From: Massilia putida
GTDB lineage: Bacteria > Pseudomonadota > Gammaproteobacteria > Burkholderiales > Burkholderiaceae_D
DNA: 64,000 nucleotides
NCBI RefSeq assembly: GCF_001941825.1
Contig: NZ_CP019038.1
Coordinates: 5,890,001 to 5,954,000, forward strand
Reading direction: 5' to 3'
Under the pieces are notes generated by a model. That model had not been told where the DNA came from and made no database searches. It saw nothing but the letters and a program-made list of their open reading frames with translations. The translations under genes were made by a program, and so were the position numbers. This document shows positions 20,135-29,298 of the stretch, in pieces. Numbering within the stretch: position 1 is the stretch's first letter; each line of letters starts with the position of its first letter.

Positions 20135-20222
20135 CGCCATCCCGGCGAGCCCGGGATGCGCTTCCCCTCATGTCTTGCCGATTGCCGCCGTAAACGGACA
20201 GGTATGCATGATCGGTGAAGCC

Positions 20223-20681
20223 ATGTTCCATCCTTATTTCCGTACCGCCTGCGCACTCGCGCTGTCCGCCGTCCTGGGCGGCTGTGTGACGGCGCCTGCC
20301 GAGACCACGCAGCAGCAGCTGGAAGTCCATGCGATTCTCGACCACCGCGAGATGACGGGCGTCGGCTGCGTGCTGTCCAACGCGGCGGGGCGCTGGTTCG
20401 TCGTGGCGCCGGGCCGCGTCACGGTCGAGCGCAGCCGCAGCCCCTTGATGATCGATTGCGCGCGCGACGGGGCGGGCAGCGCGCTCGAGGTGACGCAGGC
20501 GCATAACACCTCGCTGTTCGACGGCGGACGGCTGATCGGCAGCATCATCGTGCGCGTCGGGGGCAGCCATGCGGATCCCTACGATGGTTCGGGCGTGGCG
20601 TACGAGTCGACGCTGACCGTGCTGATGCACCCGGCCACAAGGCCGGAAGCGGTGGCGGATCCGGGCAACGTCGTGTTCTGA
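20223..20681 (+). CDS. Putative lipoprotein of unknown function
   Basis: This 152-residue product begins with a lipoprotein signal peptide (MFHPYFRTACALALSAVLGG followed by C21), so the mature protein is probably lipid-anchored at its N-terminal cysteine. The remainder is predicted beta-rich and contains two further cysteines (GVGCVLSN and MIDCARDG) that could form a disulfide. I chose ATG 20223 because GGTGAAG lies just upstream; ATG 20208 adds five residues. No family recognised. Confidence 0.75.
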   Translation: MFHPYFRTACALALSAVLGGCVTAPAETTQQQLEVHAILDHREMTGVGCVLSNAAGRWFVVAPGRVTVERSRSPLMIDCARDGAGSALEVTQAHNTSLFDGGRLIGSIIVRVGGSHADPYDGSGVAYESTLTVLMHPATRPEAVADPGNVVF

Positions 20682-20703
20682 TCGGCCAATGACACGGGCA
20701 CTA

Positions 20704-20804
20704 CGTCGTCCCCGCGGAAGCGGGGACCGATACCGAGCTGACTAGGACACCCGGCACGGGCGGGAAGAGCCCGGTGGGCCGTTCCCGCCTGCGCGGGAAC
20801 GGCG
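20704..20804. repeat. REPIN-like inverted repeat pair (family A, copy 3)
   Basis: One hairpin (GTCCCCGCGGAAGCGGGGAC) and one reverse-oriented hairpin (GTTCCCGCCTGCGCGGGAAC) lie about 60 bp apart. The middle (GGCACGGGCGGG...CCCGGTGGGCC) differs from copy 2. It lies between the convergent lipoprotein and pepA genes. Confidence 0.72.
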
Positions 20805-20816
20805 GCGTTGAAGCGC

Positions 20817-22313
20817 TTACACGCGATTCAACAGGAACGTGGTCAGCAGAGGCACCGGACGGCCGGTCGCACCCTTGGCCGCGCCCGATTTCCAGGCCGT
20901 GCCGGCGATGTCCAGGTGAGCCCACGTGTAGTTGCGCGTGAAGTTCTCCAGGAAGCACGCGGCCGTGATCGACGCGCCGCCCGGCGTGCCGATGTTGGCC
21001 AGGTCGGCGAAGTTCGATTTCAACTGCTCGTTGTAGTTCTCGCCGATGGGGAAGCGCCACGCGACGTCGCCCGCCTGGCGGCCGGCGTCCAGCAGTTCCT
21101 GGGCGAGGGCGTCGTGGGCATCGTCGTGGCGGCTGAACAGGCCCGACGTGTGGTGGCCCAGGGCGACGATGCAGGCGCCCGTAAGCGTGGCGATGTCGAC
21201 GACGGCGGCCGGCTTGAAGCGCTCGGCGTAGGTCAGCGCGTCGGCCAGGATCAGCCGCCCTTCCGCGTCCGTATTCAGGATCTCGATGGTGGTGCCGTTC
21301 ATCGCCGTGACGATGTCGCCCGGTTTGGTGGCACGGCCCGACGGCATGTTCTCGCAGGCGGCGACGATGCCGACGACGTTCAGCTTGAGGCCCATCTCGC
21401 CGATGGCGCGGAAGGTGCCCAGCACCGAGCCGGCGCCGCACATGTCGTACTTCATCTCGTCCATGTTCGCACCCGGCTTCAGCGAGATGCCGCCCGTGTC
21501 GAACGTGATGCCCTTGCCGACGAGGACGACCGGCGCGTCGTTCTTCTTGCCGCCGTTGTGCTTCAGGACGATGAACTTCGGCGGCTCTTCGCTGCCGCGC
21601 GTGACGGACAGGAAGCTGCCCATCTTGAGGGCCTCCAGCTGCTTGCGGTCGAGGACTTCGATGTCGAAGCCGTAGTCGCCGGCCAGCTTCTTGGCGGTGT
21701 TCGCGAGGTAGGTCGGCGTGCAGACGTTCGGCGACAGGTTGCCCAGTTCCTTCGTCAGGTTCATGCCGTTCACGATGGCCTGCGCCTGCGCCAGCGCGGT
21801 CTTGATCTGCGGAGTGGCTTGCGGCACCGCGACGGTCAGCTTGCGCACGCCGGTGGGGGCCGGGTCCTTCTTGCTCTTTTGCGCGTCGGTGCGGAACTCG
21901 GCGTCGCCCGCGGCGAGGACGATGCTGTGCAGGGCCCAGTTCAGGTCGCGCGCTTTCACATTCTCCAGCGGGAATGCGATAATGGCATCCTGCGCGCCCA
22001 GCGAAGCGAAGGTTTTCAGGGCAGCGGTCACGGCACCGGTAAAGCTTTTCTCGCTGATGGCCTCGTCCGCACCCATGCCGACCAGCAGCACGCGGGCCGC
22101 GGTCACGCCCGGAACGCCGCGCAGCAGCAGGGTGGAGCCGGGCTTGCCGGAGATGTCACCCGACTTGACGGCCGCGCTGACGGCGCCGTCCAGATCGAGG
22201 GCTTTGGCCGCCTCCGACAGTTTCTTGTTTTCGAACACCGCGACTGCCACACAGCCCGATTTGGCTGCGGCCAGCGTGTTTTTTGTGTCGAATGCTTTTA
22301 TGCTAAAGTCCAT
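20817..22313 (-). CDS. pepA: Leucyl aminopeptidase PepA
   Basis: This 498-residue M17 metallo-aminopeptidase removes N-terminal residues from peptides in the cytosol. In some bacteria PepA also binds DNA. The catalytic signature [14 protein letters not shown] is intact, and the metal site lysine and aspartate lie in [16 protein letters not shown]. The N-terminal macro-like domain covers about 1-170. The gene is divergent from lptF, a common arrangement in betaproteobacteria, with the start regions 113 bp apart. Confidence 0.96.
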   Translation of the reverse strand: MDFSIKAFDTKNTLAAAKSGCVAVAVFENKKLSEAAKALDLDGAVSAAVKSGDISGKPGSTLLLRGVPGVTAARVLLVGMGADEAISEKSFTGAVTAALKTFASLGAQDAIIAFPLENVKARDLNWALHSIVLAAGDAEFRTDAQKSKKDPAPTGVRKLTVAVPQATPQIKTALAQAQAIVNGMNLTKELGNLSPNVCTPTYLANTAKKLAGDYGFDIEVLDRKQLEALKMGSFLSVTRGSEEPPKFIVLKHNGGKKNDAPVVLVGKGITFDTGGISLKPGANMDEMKYDMCGAGSVLGTFRAIGEMGLKLNVVGIVAACENMPSGRATKPGDIVTAMNGTTIEILNTDAEGRLILADALTYAERFKPAAVVDIATLTGACIVALGHHTSGLFSRHDDAHDALAQELLDAGRQAGDVAWRFPIGENYNEQLKSNFADLANIGTPGGASITAACFLENFTRNYTWAHLDIAGTAWKSGAAKGATGRPVPLLTTFLLNRV

Positions 22314-22426
22314 TTGATTCTCCGTTTCGAGTTTTTGACGCGCGTGCTGCCCAAGAAACCCTCGTGATGGCGCCCGCTCGTGACGGTTCCCCGGGGTTCC
22401 TTCAAACCAGCAATTATAACTATCGA

Positions 22427-23587
22427 ATGATTTTCCAACGCGCCCTACAGCGTGAATTGGCCAGTGTGGCCGGCGCCACCTTCACGGTCCTGTTTACGAT
22501 CTTCGTCACCTGGACCCTGATCTCCATCCTCGGCAAGGCCGCGGGGGGCAAGGTCGCCTCGAGCGACGTGCTGGCGCTGATCGGCTTTTCGGTGCTGAAT
22601 TATCTGCCAACTATCCTCATCCTTACCAGCTTTATCGCGGTCATCGCCACCGTCACGCGCAGCTACCGCGATTCCGAGATGGTCGTATGGTTCGCGTCCG
22701 GCCAGTCGCTGCTGCGGTGGGTGGGCCCGGTCCTCGTCTTCGGCCTGCCGCTGGTGGCGCTGGTCGCCGCGCTGTCGTTCATCGCGACGCCGTGGGCCAA
22801 GATGAAAAGCACCGAATTCGTCGAGCGCTTCGAGAAGCGCGAAGACCTCAAGCGCGTGTCGCCCGGCCAGTTCCGCGAATCGACGTCGACCAACCGCGTG
22901 TTCTTCGTCGAAGGCAGCACGCGCGCATCGACCGTCGTGCAGAACGTGTTCGTGAATTCCGTCGACGAAAGCGGCAGCTCGATCGTCGTCGCGAAGGAAG
23001 GCGTGATCGAGCCGGACGGCAAGGGCGGCCAGTACCTCGTATTGAAAAACGGCCGGCGCTATCTGGGCCAGCCGGGACGGGCCGATTTTCAATCGATGGA
23101 ATTCGAGCGCTACCGCATGCGCATCGCCAGCCAGGTGCCCGTGATGGGCTCCGAGACGCCGGCCGACGCGCTGTCCACGCCGGCCCTGCTGGCGCTGCCG
23201 GACAACCGCTTCACGAACGCCGAACTGCTGTACCGGATCTCGGCGCCGATCACGTGCGTCGTGCTGATGCTGCTGGCGATCCCGCTCGGCTTCGTCAACC
23301 CGCGCGCCGGCAGTTCCGCGAACCTGATCCTCGCGCTGCTGATTTTTTTCACGTATAGCAATCTGTCGAAACTGTTCGAGGCCAGCGTCAAGCAGGGCAA
23401 GATGAGCTTCGGCATCGCGTGGTGGCCGCTGCACGTGTTCGCGCTGCTGGTCGTGGCGGGGCTGTTCGCCTGGCGCCTGAACGTGAACCACCGCTGGCAC
23501 CCGCTCGCGCTGCTGGGCGCCTTCAAGCGCCGCCGCCTGCTGCGCGCCGGCAGCACCGCCGGCGCCACGCAGGAGGGCGCGCAATGA
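22427..23587 (+). CDS. lptF: LPS export ABC transporter permease LptF
   Basis: This 386-residue inner-membrane permease forms, with LptG and LptB, the motor that extracts lipopolysaccharide and feeds the LptA bridge. It has hydrophobic helices near residues 15-35, 50-75, 100-122 and three more at 285-365, with a periplasmic beta-jellyroll between. ATG 22427 gives the typical [11 protein letters not shown] start; an upstream frame extension to 22364 has no family match. It overlaps lptG by 4 bp. Confidence 0.94.
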   Translation: MIFQRALQRELASVAGATFTVLFTIFVTWTLISILGKAAGGKVASSDVLALIGFSVLNYLPTILILTSFIAVIATVTRSYRDSEMVVWFASGQSLLRWVGPVLVFGLPLVALVAALSFIATPWAKMKSTEFVERFEKREDLKRVSPGQFRESTSTNRVFFVEGSTRASTVVQNVFVNSVDESGSSIVVAKEGVIEPDGKGGQYLVLKNGRRYLGQPGRADFQSMEFERYRMRIASQVPVMGSETPADALSTPALLALPDNRFTNAELLYRISAPITCVVLMLLAIPLGFVNPRAGSSANLILALLIFFTYSNLSKLFEASVKQGKMSFGIAWWPLHVFALLVVAGLFAWRLNVNHRWHPLALLGAFKRRRLLRAGSTAGATQEGAQ

Positions 23588-24768
23588 AGATCCTGCAGCG
23601 CTACTTCTTCGTCAACATCGCGCAGGCCGTGGCCTTCGTGCTCGTCGCCTTCCTCGGCCTGATCGCGTTCATGGACCTGACGCAGGAACTGCCCGCGGTG
23701 GGCAAGGGCGGCTACATGATCCAGCACGCGATCCTGTACGTCCTGCTGCTCATTCCCGGCCACGTGTACGAGGTGATGCCCGTGGCCGCGCTGATCGGCA
23801 CCATCTACACGATGGCGCAGTTCGCGCAGAGTTCGGAATTCACGATCATGCGCGCATCGTCCATGTCGACGCAGCAGGCCGGCATCATGCTGGCCAAGAT
23901 CGGCGTGCTGTTCGTGGCCATCACGTTCCTGTTCGGCGAATTGATCACGCCGCGCACGGCCCCGATCGCGGAACGCGTGCGCCTGTCCGCGAAGGGCGCG
24001 ACGGTGTCGGCCGAATTCCGCTCGGGCATGTGGACCAAGGACACGATCCACGCGGACGGCGTGAAAGGCCCCGTGACCGGGTCGCGCTTCTTCAACGCGC
24101 GCCAGATCCGTCCGGACGGCCAGCTGATCGACGTGCGCCTGTACGAGTTCGACAACGGCATGCGCATGCGCTCCCTGATCACGGCCGCCAGCGCCACGTT
24201 CAGCGGCAACAGCACCTGGCGCCTGAAGGACGTCACCGAGACGCTGTTCACGAACAGCCGCGAGCTGCCGGCGCCGGACACGCCCGTCGCGGCCGGCCAG
24301 ACCATCCAGAGCCGGTTCGGCCAGGACACGGCGTCCGTCTCCACGCGCAAGCTCGCCAGCCTCGATCTCGTGTCCGAGATCACGCCCAAGATCCTGTCCG
24401 TGTCGCGGTCCGATCCGGCGCAGATGTCGGCGAACGAGCTGGCCGTGTACACGCGCCACCTGGCCGAAAACCGCCAGGAGACGGAGCGCTTCAAGATCGC
24501 GTTCTGGAAAAAGCTGTTCGATCCGCTGTCGATCTTCGTGCTGATGGCGCTCGCGCTGCCGTTCGGCTACCTGCACACGCGCAGCGGCGGCGTGAGCCTC
24601 AAGATTTTCATCGGCATCATGATCGGCGTGAGCTTCCTGTTGATTAACTCCTTGTTTTCGCACGTGGGCATGCTGTCGACGTGGCCGGCCTTCGTGACGG
24701 CGGCCGCGCCCAGCCTGCTGTTCCTGCTGCTGGCGATCGGCGCCCTGCGCTGGGTGGAAAGACATTGA
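23584..24768 (+). CDS. lptG: LPS export ABC transporter permease LptG
   Basis: This 394-residue partner of LptF has the same topology: three N-terminal helices, a periplasmic jellyroll (about 130-300) and three C-terminal helices. It starts in the lptF stop region (ATGA), and its own stop overlaps the start of the CbiX-type gene (TGATG). The three genes therefore form one translational unit. The N terminus [19 protein letters not shown] fits the family. Confidence 0.94.
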   Translation: MKILQRYFFVNIAQAVAFVLVAFLGLIAFMDLTQELPAVGKGGYMIQHAILYVLLLIPGHVYEVMPVAALIGTIYTMAQFAQSSEFTIMRASSMSTQQAGIMLAKIGVLFVAITFLFGELITPRTAPIAERVRLSAKGATVSAEFRSGMWTKDTIHADGVKGPVTGSRFFNARQIRPDGQLIDVRLYEFDNGMRMRSLITAASATFSGNSTWRLKDVTETLFTNSRELPAPDTPVAAGQTIQSRFGQDTASVSTRKLASLDLVSEITPKILSVSRSDPAQMSANELAVYTRHLAENRQETERFKIAFWKKLFDPLSIFVLMALALPFGYLHTRSGGVSLKIFIGIMIGVSFLLINSLFSHVGMLSTWPAFVTAAAPSLLFLLLAIGALRWVERH

Positions 24769-25151
24769 TGGAAAAAGCACTCGTATTGTTCGCCCACGGC
24801 GCCCGCGCCGCCGCCTGGGCCGCGCCGTTCCAGCGCCTGCGCGACCTGACCGCCGCGCGCCGTCCGGATTGCGCCGTGTCGCTGGCGTTCCTCGAACTGA
24901 TGACGCCGAGCCTGCCGGACGAAGTGGGCGCCCAGGTGGCATCGGGCGCGCGCGACGTCACCATCGTCCCCGTGTTCCTGGGGCAGGGCGGCCATCTGCT
25001 GCGCGACCTGCCGCTGCTGCTCGACCAGCTGCGCGCCAGCCATCCTCAGGTAACGTTCCGCACGGTGCCGGCCGTCGGCGAAGACCCGGGCGTGCTAGCC
25101 GCCATGGCCGCATACTGTGCGGGCGCGGATGTGGCATGCTTGCCAACATAA
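24768..25151 (+). CDS. CbiX-type chelatase (short sirohydrochlorin cobalto/ferrochelatase family)
   Basis: This 127-residue single-domain chelatase (the short CbiX/SirB form) has both metal-site histidines: H10 in LFAHGAR and H76 in VFLGQGGHLL. Family members insert cobalt or iron (nickel in some) into sirohydrochlorin-type rings. Iron insertion would give siroheme, needed by the sulfite reductase encoded at 32927. Uroporphyrinogen methyltransferase is encoded at 28551, but no precorrin-2 dehydrogenase is in the window. Metal preference cannot be read from sequence. Its position fused translationally to lptFG looks like gene-order accident. Confidence 0.85.
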   Translation: MEKALVLFAHGARAAAWAAPFQRLRDLTAARRPDCAVSLAFLELMTPSLPDEVGAQVASGARDVTIVPVFLGQGGHLLRDLPLLLDQLRASHPQVTFRTVPAVGEDPGVLAAMAAYCAGADVACLPT

Positions 25152-25294
25152 TGCGTTCGTTATCTGTGTTGTCGCGGCTGCATCTATTCATGTCAATTTG
25201 ATTGACGCGGCGCTAACGATTCGTTGGTTTTCAGTAGTATTGACTGCGGAAAACTAATTTCCTCATTGAATTTTAATTTGCCTTGAGGAATCAT

Positions 25295-25309
25295 ATGCGT
25301 TTGGAATAA
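25295..25309 (+). other. Four-codon leader ORF upstream of the DUF4214 gene
   Basis: ATGCGTTTGGAATAA (Met-Arg-Leu-Glu-stop) has a well-spaced GAGG site at 25285-25288. The main gene starts 15 bp after this stop in the same frame at 25325, where no ribosome site is visible. It may work by translational reinitiation, or the stop may be a mutation within an older, longer N terminus. Confidence 0.45.
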
Positions 25310-25324
25310 CCGATTCCCGACGCC

Positions 25325-27964
25325 ATGACCACTCCCACGACTTCGATCTACGTTCGTCCCGGCTGGGCCAGCTCGGCCTGGACCTATTCCAACGCCAGCG
25401 CCGTCTCGTTCGACACGTCGACCGCGCTCGGTCAGACGTTCTCGCGCGGCGACATGCAGTACAGCCAGGACGGCGGCAACACCTGGATCACCTATTCGGC
25501 GCCGGCCGACGCCCAGGGCGCGTACGTGGCGACGGCGGGCACGCTGTGGCGCTTCCAGGACAGCCTGGGCAGCGACGCGACGTCGACGGCATCGTTCAAT
25601 GTGCACTACAAACAGGCGGACGGCACGATCGTCACCGTGGTGGACACCGTCTTCCCGGACAACCAGCCGGTCGGCGCCGTCGGCAGCAGCAACGTCGTGT
25701 TCACGACCGCGCATGCGGGCGACGTGGTCGACATCCTCAAGCCGATCGACACCGGCGACCAGACGGGCGGCCGCTGGGTGATCGACAACCAGTCGCAGCC
25801 GGGCCTGTTCTCCATCGCCTACAACCCGGCCGTCGACACGAGCGCGCGGCTGGTCGTGGCCGACGCGAGCCAGCTGCCGGCCGACGGCCAGGCGGCCGCG
25901 GTCACGGTGCACTACTACGACCGCTACCAGGTCGACAGTAACGGCAATCCGGTCGCGAACACGGGCGTCACGCAGACCCTGACCTATTCCGTGGAAAATG
26001 GCGCGACGGGCAGCTTGCCCGGCTCAAGCAACGAAGCGAAGGCCGGCGCCGCCCTGGACGCCTACAGTTCGCATCCTGCCTTGGCCACATTGTCCGGCGG
26101 CGGCTTCGTCGCCGTGTGGCAGGGCCCGGATTCCGTCGCCGGCGGCGCGGGCAGCGGCCTGTGGGCCCAGCTGCGCGACGCGGGCGGCAATGCGCAGGGC
26201 GCCGCGTTCGCGCTGACGCCGGACGGCGATGCGAAGGTGGAAGGCCATCCGGCCGTGAGCGCGCTGGACGGCGGCCGCTTCGTCGTCGCCTACACGTTGA
26301 ACGACGGCGGCGCGAACAAGATCGCCTACCGCGTCGTCGATGCCACCGGCAGCGCCGGTGCGGAACACGTGCTGGACGCCGGCACGTCCGGCGACGCGTC
26401 CATGCCCACCGTGGCGACGCTCGCCGACGGTTCGTTCGCCATCGGCTGGCGCAGCGGCGCCGCGGTGCACGTGCAGCAGGCCGCGGCGGCGGACGGTGCC
26501 CTCGTCGGCGGCCAGCAAGTCTACAGCGCGCTCGGCTCGGCCTACAGCCCGGCGCTGGCAAGCCTCAAGGGCGGCGGCTACGTCGTGTCGTGGGGCGAGA
26601 TCAACGACGGCAACGTCTACGCCGCATTGAGCCGTGCGCCGGCGTCCGTGTTCGTGGCGAGCGGCGACGGCTACGCGGCCAGCATCACGACGGCCGCGCC
26701 GCTGCCGCACGTGACGGCGCTGGCCGACGGCGGCTTCGTCGCCGCGTGGGACAGCTATGCCAACGACCCGCTGGGCTTTGCGAACAGCGACATCTTCTTC
26801 CAGCGCTTCGACGCCACCGGCAACAAGGTCGGCGCCGTCACCCAGGCGAACGTGCAGTCGGGCGGAGGGCATTACGACGCCGACGTCGCGGCGCTGTCCG
26901 ACGGCACGTTCCTGGTCGCCTGGCAGGGCGCCGACGGCGACGGCAACGGCGTGTTCGGCCGCCGCTTCGGCGCGGACGGCACGGCCGTCGACACGCAGGA
27001 ATTCGCCATCAACCAGCTGCGCAGCGGCGACCAGGCGAGCCCCGGCGTGACGGCGCTCGCGCACGGCGGCTTCGCCGGCGCATGGGTGGATACCCCGGCA
27101 TCCGGCGGCGCCGCCATCGAGATGCGCATCCTGTCGGGCGGCGCCAGCACGTCGGCCACGACCCAGAGCGGGACGCAGACGGTCACCACGGGCGACGCCC
27201 CGGCGCCGGCGGCCCATCCCGTGACGAGCGCCCCGGCCCCCAGCGCGCCCGTGGCCAGCACGCCGGCCGTGAGCGCACCCAGCACGCCGGTCGCAAGCGT
27301 ACCCGTGGCCGGCACGCCGGTCGCGAGCGCGCCCGTGGCAGGCAGCCCTGCCGTGACGGACCTCGCATTCAGCGGCCTCGGGCAGGCGCTGGCCGCCGTG
27401 TCCGGCGAAAGCAAGGTGACGGGGCAGGGCGGCCTCGATACGCTCGTGTATGCGAGCGCGCGCGCCGGCGCCCACATCGTCAACGAGGGCACCACGGTCT
27501 CGGTGACGGATGCGGCGGGCAACCACGCGACCCTGTCGAATGTCGAGCGCCTCAAGTTCAGCGACGGCATGGTCGCGCTGGACGTGGACGGCACGGCGGG
27601 CGAGGCGTATCGCCTGTACCAGGCCGCGTTCAACCGTGCGCCGGACAAGGCGGGCCTCGGCTACTGGATCGACGCGATGGACAAGGGCATGACCCTCACG
27701 CAGGCGGCGGCGGGGTTTGCCGGCAGCGCCGAATTCGCGAGCCTGTACGGCGCGAACACGAACGACACGCAATTCGTGCAGGCGCTGTACCAGAACGTGC
27801 TGCACCGCGCAGGCGACAGCGCCGGCGCCGATTTCTGGCAGCATGCGCTGGCGTCGTCCGCGACCCGCGCCGACGTGCTGGCCAATTTCAGCGAGAGCGC
27901 GGAAAACCAGACGCAAGTCATCGGCAGCATCCAGAACGGCATCGACTACTTGCACTGGGGCTGA
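25325..27964 (+). CDS. Large repetitive protein with C-terminal DUF4214 domain (probable secreted or surface protein)
   Basis: The 879-residue product has no N-terminal signal peptide. Residues 1-220 are beta-rich with aromatic repeats. About 240-610 holds repeats of the type LADGGFVAAWDS, LSGGGFVAVWQG and LSDGTFLVAWQG, spaced roughly 45-60 residues apart, suggesting a beta-propeller. A Pro/Ala/Ser/Val linker (about 625-680) is followed by a domain ending LSNVERLKFSDG and DUF4214 (about 755-850, AYRLYQAAFNRAPDKAGLGYW). DUF4214 proteins are often type I secretion substrates; no secretion genes adjoin it. Function unknown. No ribosome site precedes ATG 25325, but a four-codon leader ORF with a good one lies upstream. 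Confidence 0.85.
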   Translation: MTTPTTSIYVRPGWASSAWTYSNASAVSFDTSTALGQTFSRGDMQYSQDGGNTWITYSAPADAQGAYVATAGTLWRFQDSLGSDATSTASFNVHYKQADGTIVTVVDTVFPDNQPVGAVGSSNVVFTTAHAGDVVDILKPIDTGDQTGGRWVIDNQSQPGLFSIAYNPAVDTSARLVVADASQLPADGQAAAVTVHYYDRYQVDSNGNPVANTGVTQTLTYSVENGATGSLPGSSNEAKAGAALDAYSSHPALATLSGGGFVAVWQGPDSVAGGAGSGLWAQLRDAGGNAQGAAFALTPDGDAKVEGHPAVSALDGGRFVVAYTLNDGGANKIAYRVVDATGSAGAEHVLDAGTSGDASMPTVATLADGSFAIGWRSGAAVHVQQAAAADGALVGGQQVYSALGSAYSPALASLKGGGYVVSWGEINDGNVYAALSRAPASVFVASGDGYAASITTAAPLPHVTALADGGFVAAWDSYANDPLGFANSDIFFQRFDATGNKVGAVTQANVQSGGGHYDADVAALSDGTFLVAWQGADGDGNGVFGRRFGADGTAVDTQEFAINQLRSGDQASPGVTALAHGGFAGAWVDTPASGGAAIEMRILSGGASTSATTQSGTQTVTTGDAPAPAAHPVTSAPAPSAPVASTPAVSAPSTPVASVPVAGTPVASAPVAGSPAVTDLAFSGLGQALAAVSGESKVTGQGGLDTLVYASARAGAHIVNEGTTVSVTDAAGNHATLSNVERLKFSDGMVALDVDGTAGEAYRLYQAAFNRAPDKAGLGYWIDAMDKGMTLTQAAAGFAGSAEFASLYGANTNDTQFVQALYQNVLHRAGDSAGADFWQHALASSATRADVLANFSESAENQTQVIGSIQNGIDYLHWG

Positions 27965-28024
27965 GTCGACTTAAGTTTGTCGCGCATCATGGCCCCTGGC
28001 GGCCGCAGGATCGAGACTGCTGCG

Positions 28025-28417
28025 ATGTTCCGCAAGCTCGTCTCCTTGTTCGTCCGCCTGCTGCCCGCACCGCGTGCCTGGGTGGAACTGCGTTGCGCGC
28101 GCCGCCTCGACCGCTTGGCGTGCCGCCTGCAGGGCATGCATGTGCGCATCGCCGTCATGCAGCATCACTTGACGGATGGCGATACGAAGACCGGCCCCGC
28201 ATCCGATGCCGACGGCAGCCTGCGCCGCATGCTGGCGGGCCTGCGGGCCGAACTGGCGCGGATGCGCTGCGACCTCGCGCGCTGGCATGTGCGCGAATGC
28301 GGGGGAGAGAGCGGGGTGCGGCTGGCGGCGGCGCTGGCGCGCCTGAACCGGATCGCGGTGGATACGAACGCGGCCGCGCTCAAGCTCGAGGCCGAGCTGG
28401 AAGCGCGGGCGCGCTAA
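28025..28417 (+). CDS. Hypothetical Arg/Leu-rich helical protein
   Basis: This 130-residue product has no recognised family. It is rich in arginine, leucine and alanine, and a probable coiled coil runs through two helices (about 65-90 and 105-128). It lies 60 bp after the DUF4214 gene on the same strand. Start choice is uncertain: ATG 28025 and an upstream in-frame ATG at 27989 both lack strong ribosome sites. Two family A repeat arms follow the stop. Could be a real small gene or a GC-driven open frame. Confidence 0.45.
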   Translation: MFRKLVSLFVRLLPAPRAWVELRCARRLDRLACRLQGMHVRIAVMQHHLTDGDTKTGPASDADGSLRRMLAGLRAELARMRCDLARWHVRECGGESGVRLAAALARLNRIAVDTNAAALKLEAELEARAR

Positions 28418-28550
28418 CCGTCATCCCCGCCATGCTGAGTTGTCGAAGTCGTTGTCCGGACGCCCTACCATGCTTCCCACGTACCGAATTCTGTAGCGCA
28501 GCTTGGGGGACAGCCCGGTGGGTTGTTCCCGCCTGCGCGGGAAGGACGGA
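28418..28550. repeat. Diverged REPIN-like element (family A, copy 4)
   Basis: The left arm is decayed (CCGTCATCCCCGCCATGCTGAGT, missing the hairpin return). The right arm is intact (TTCCCGCCTGCGCGGGAA, 28526-28543). The cobA stop codon (minus strand) lies immediately beside the right arm. Confidence 0.65.
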
Positions 28551-29282
28551 TCATGCAGCCGGATCCACCGTTTGATGCGGCCTCGCCCCCATCGCCTCGC
28601 CTATCATGACGAGCACGGGCCCATGGGCCACGTCGAGGCCGTGCGCCAGATCCGACAAGGTCAGGCGGCGCACTCGCTGGTCCGCCCGGCTGCAGTTTTC
28701 CACGACGACGACCGGCAAGTCCGGCCGGCGGCCCTCGGCCAGCAGGCGTTCCGCCGTGGCGGCGGCTTCGCGGCCGCCCATGTATTGCACGAGCGTGTCC
28801 GTTTCCGGCAGGGCCGGGTGGTCCGGTTGATCGGGGGCCGTGCTGGACGTGAAGAAGGCGACGCTGCGCGCCACGCCGCGCTTGGTCAGCGGCTGCAGGG
28901 TCGCGGCGGCGGCGGCGACGGCCGTCGTGATGCCGGGGACGACTTCGACCTCGACGCCCGCTTCCTCGAGCGCGCGGAGTTCCTCGTCGGCGCGGCCGAA
29001 CAGCATCGGATCGCCGCCCTTCAAACGCACGACGCGCCGGTAGCGACGCGCGCAGTCGACGAGTTTTTCATTGATGACGGTTTGCGCCGTCGAACGCTGG
29101 CCGGAGCGCTTGCCGACCGGGATCAGCTCGGCCTGCCGGCAGAGCGCCAGCATCTCCGGAGTGACGAGGGCGTCGTACAGCACGACTTCCGCCTCCCCGA
29201 GCAGGCGCGCCCCGCGAACGGTGATGAGATCAGCAGCGCCGGGTCCGGCTCCAATCAAATAAACTTTTCCCAGCGCCGCCAT
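28551..29282 (-). CDS. cobA: Uroporphyrinogen-III C-methyltransferase
   Basis: This 243-residue SAM-dependent methyltransferase makes precorrin-2 from uroporphyrinogen III, the first committed step toward siroheme. Motifs: YLIGAGPGAADLIT at the N terminus, LKGGDPMLFGR near 95 and VPGITTAVAAAAA near 120. It is single-domain, lacking the CysG dehydrogenase/ferrochelatase half. I chose ATG 29282 (AAGGGA upstream). It is the last gene of the sulfate operon, 16 bp after cysN, which suits a role in supplying siroheme to CysI. Confidence 0.94.
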   Translation of the reverse strand: MAALGKVYLIGAGPGAADLITVRGARLLGEAEVVLYDALVTPEMLALCRQAELIPVGKRSGQRSTAQTVINEKLVDCARRYRRVVRLKGGDPMLFGRADEELRALEEAGVEVEVVPGITTAVAAAAATLQPLTKRGVARSVAFFTSSTAPDQPDHPALPETDTLVQYMGGREAAATAERLLAEGRRPDLPVVVVENCSRADQRVRRLTLSDLAHGLDVAHGPVLVMIGEAMGARPHQTVDPAA

Positions 29283-29298
29283 GGATCCCTTTCGTTCG

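Noticed and set aside
26024..28575. Long alternate-frame readings over the DUF4214 gene, on both strands
   Set aside because: Arg/Gly/Ala-rich composition and no domain motifs; the forward frame shows repeats and DUF4214 features.
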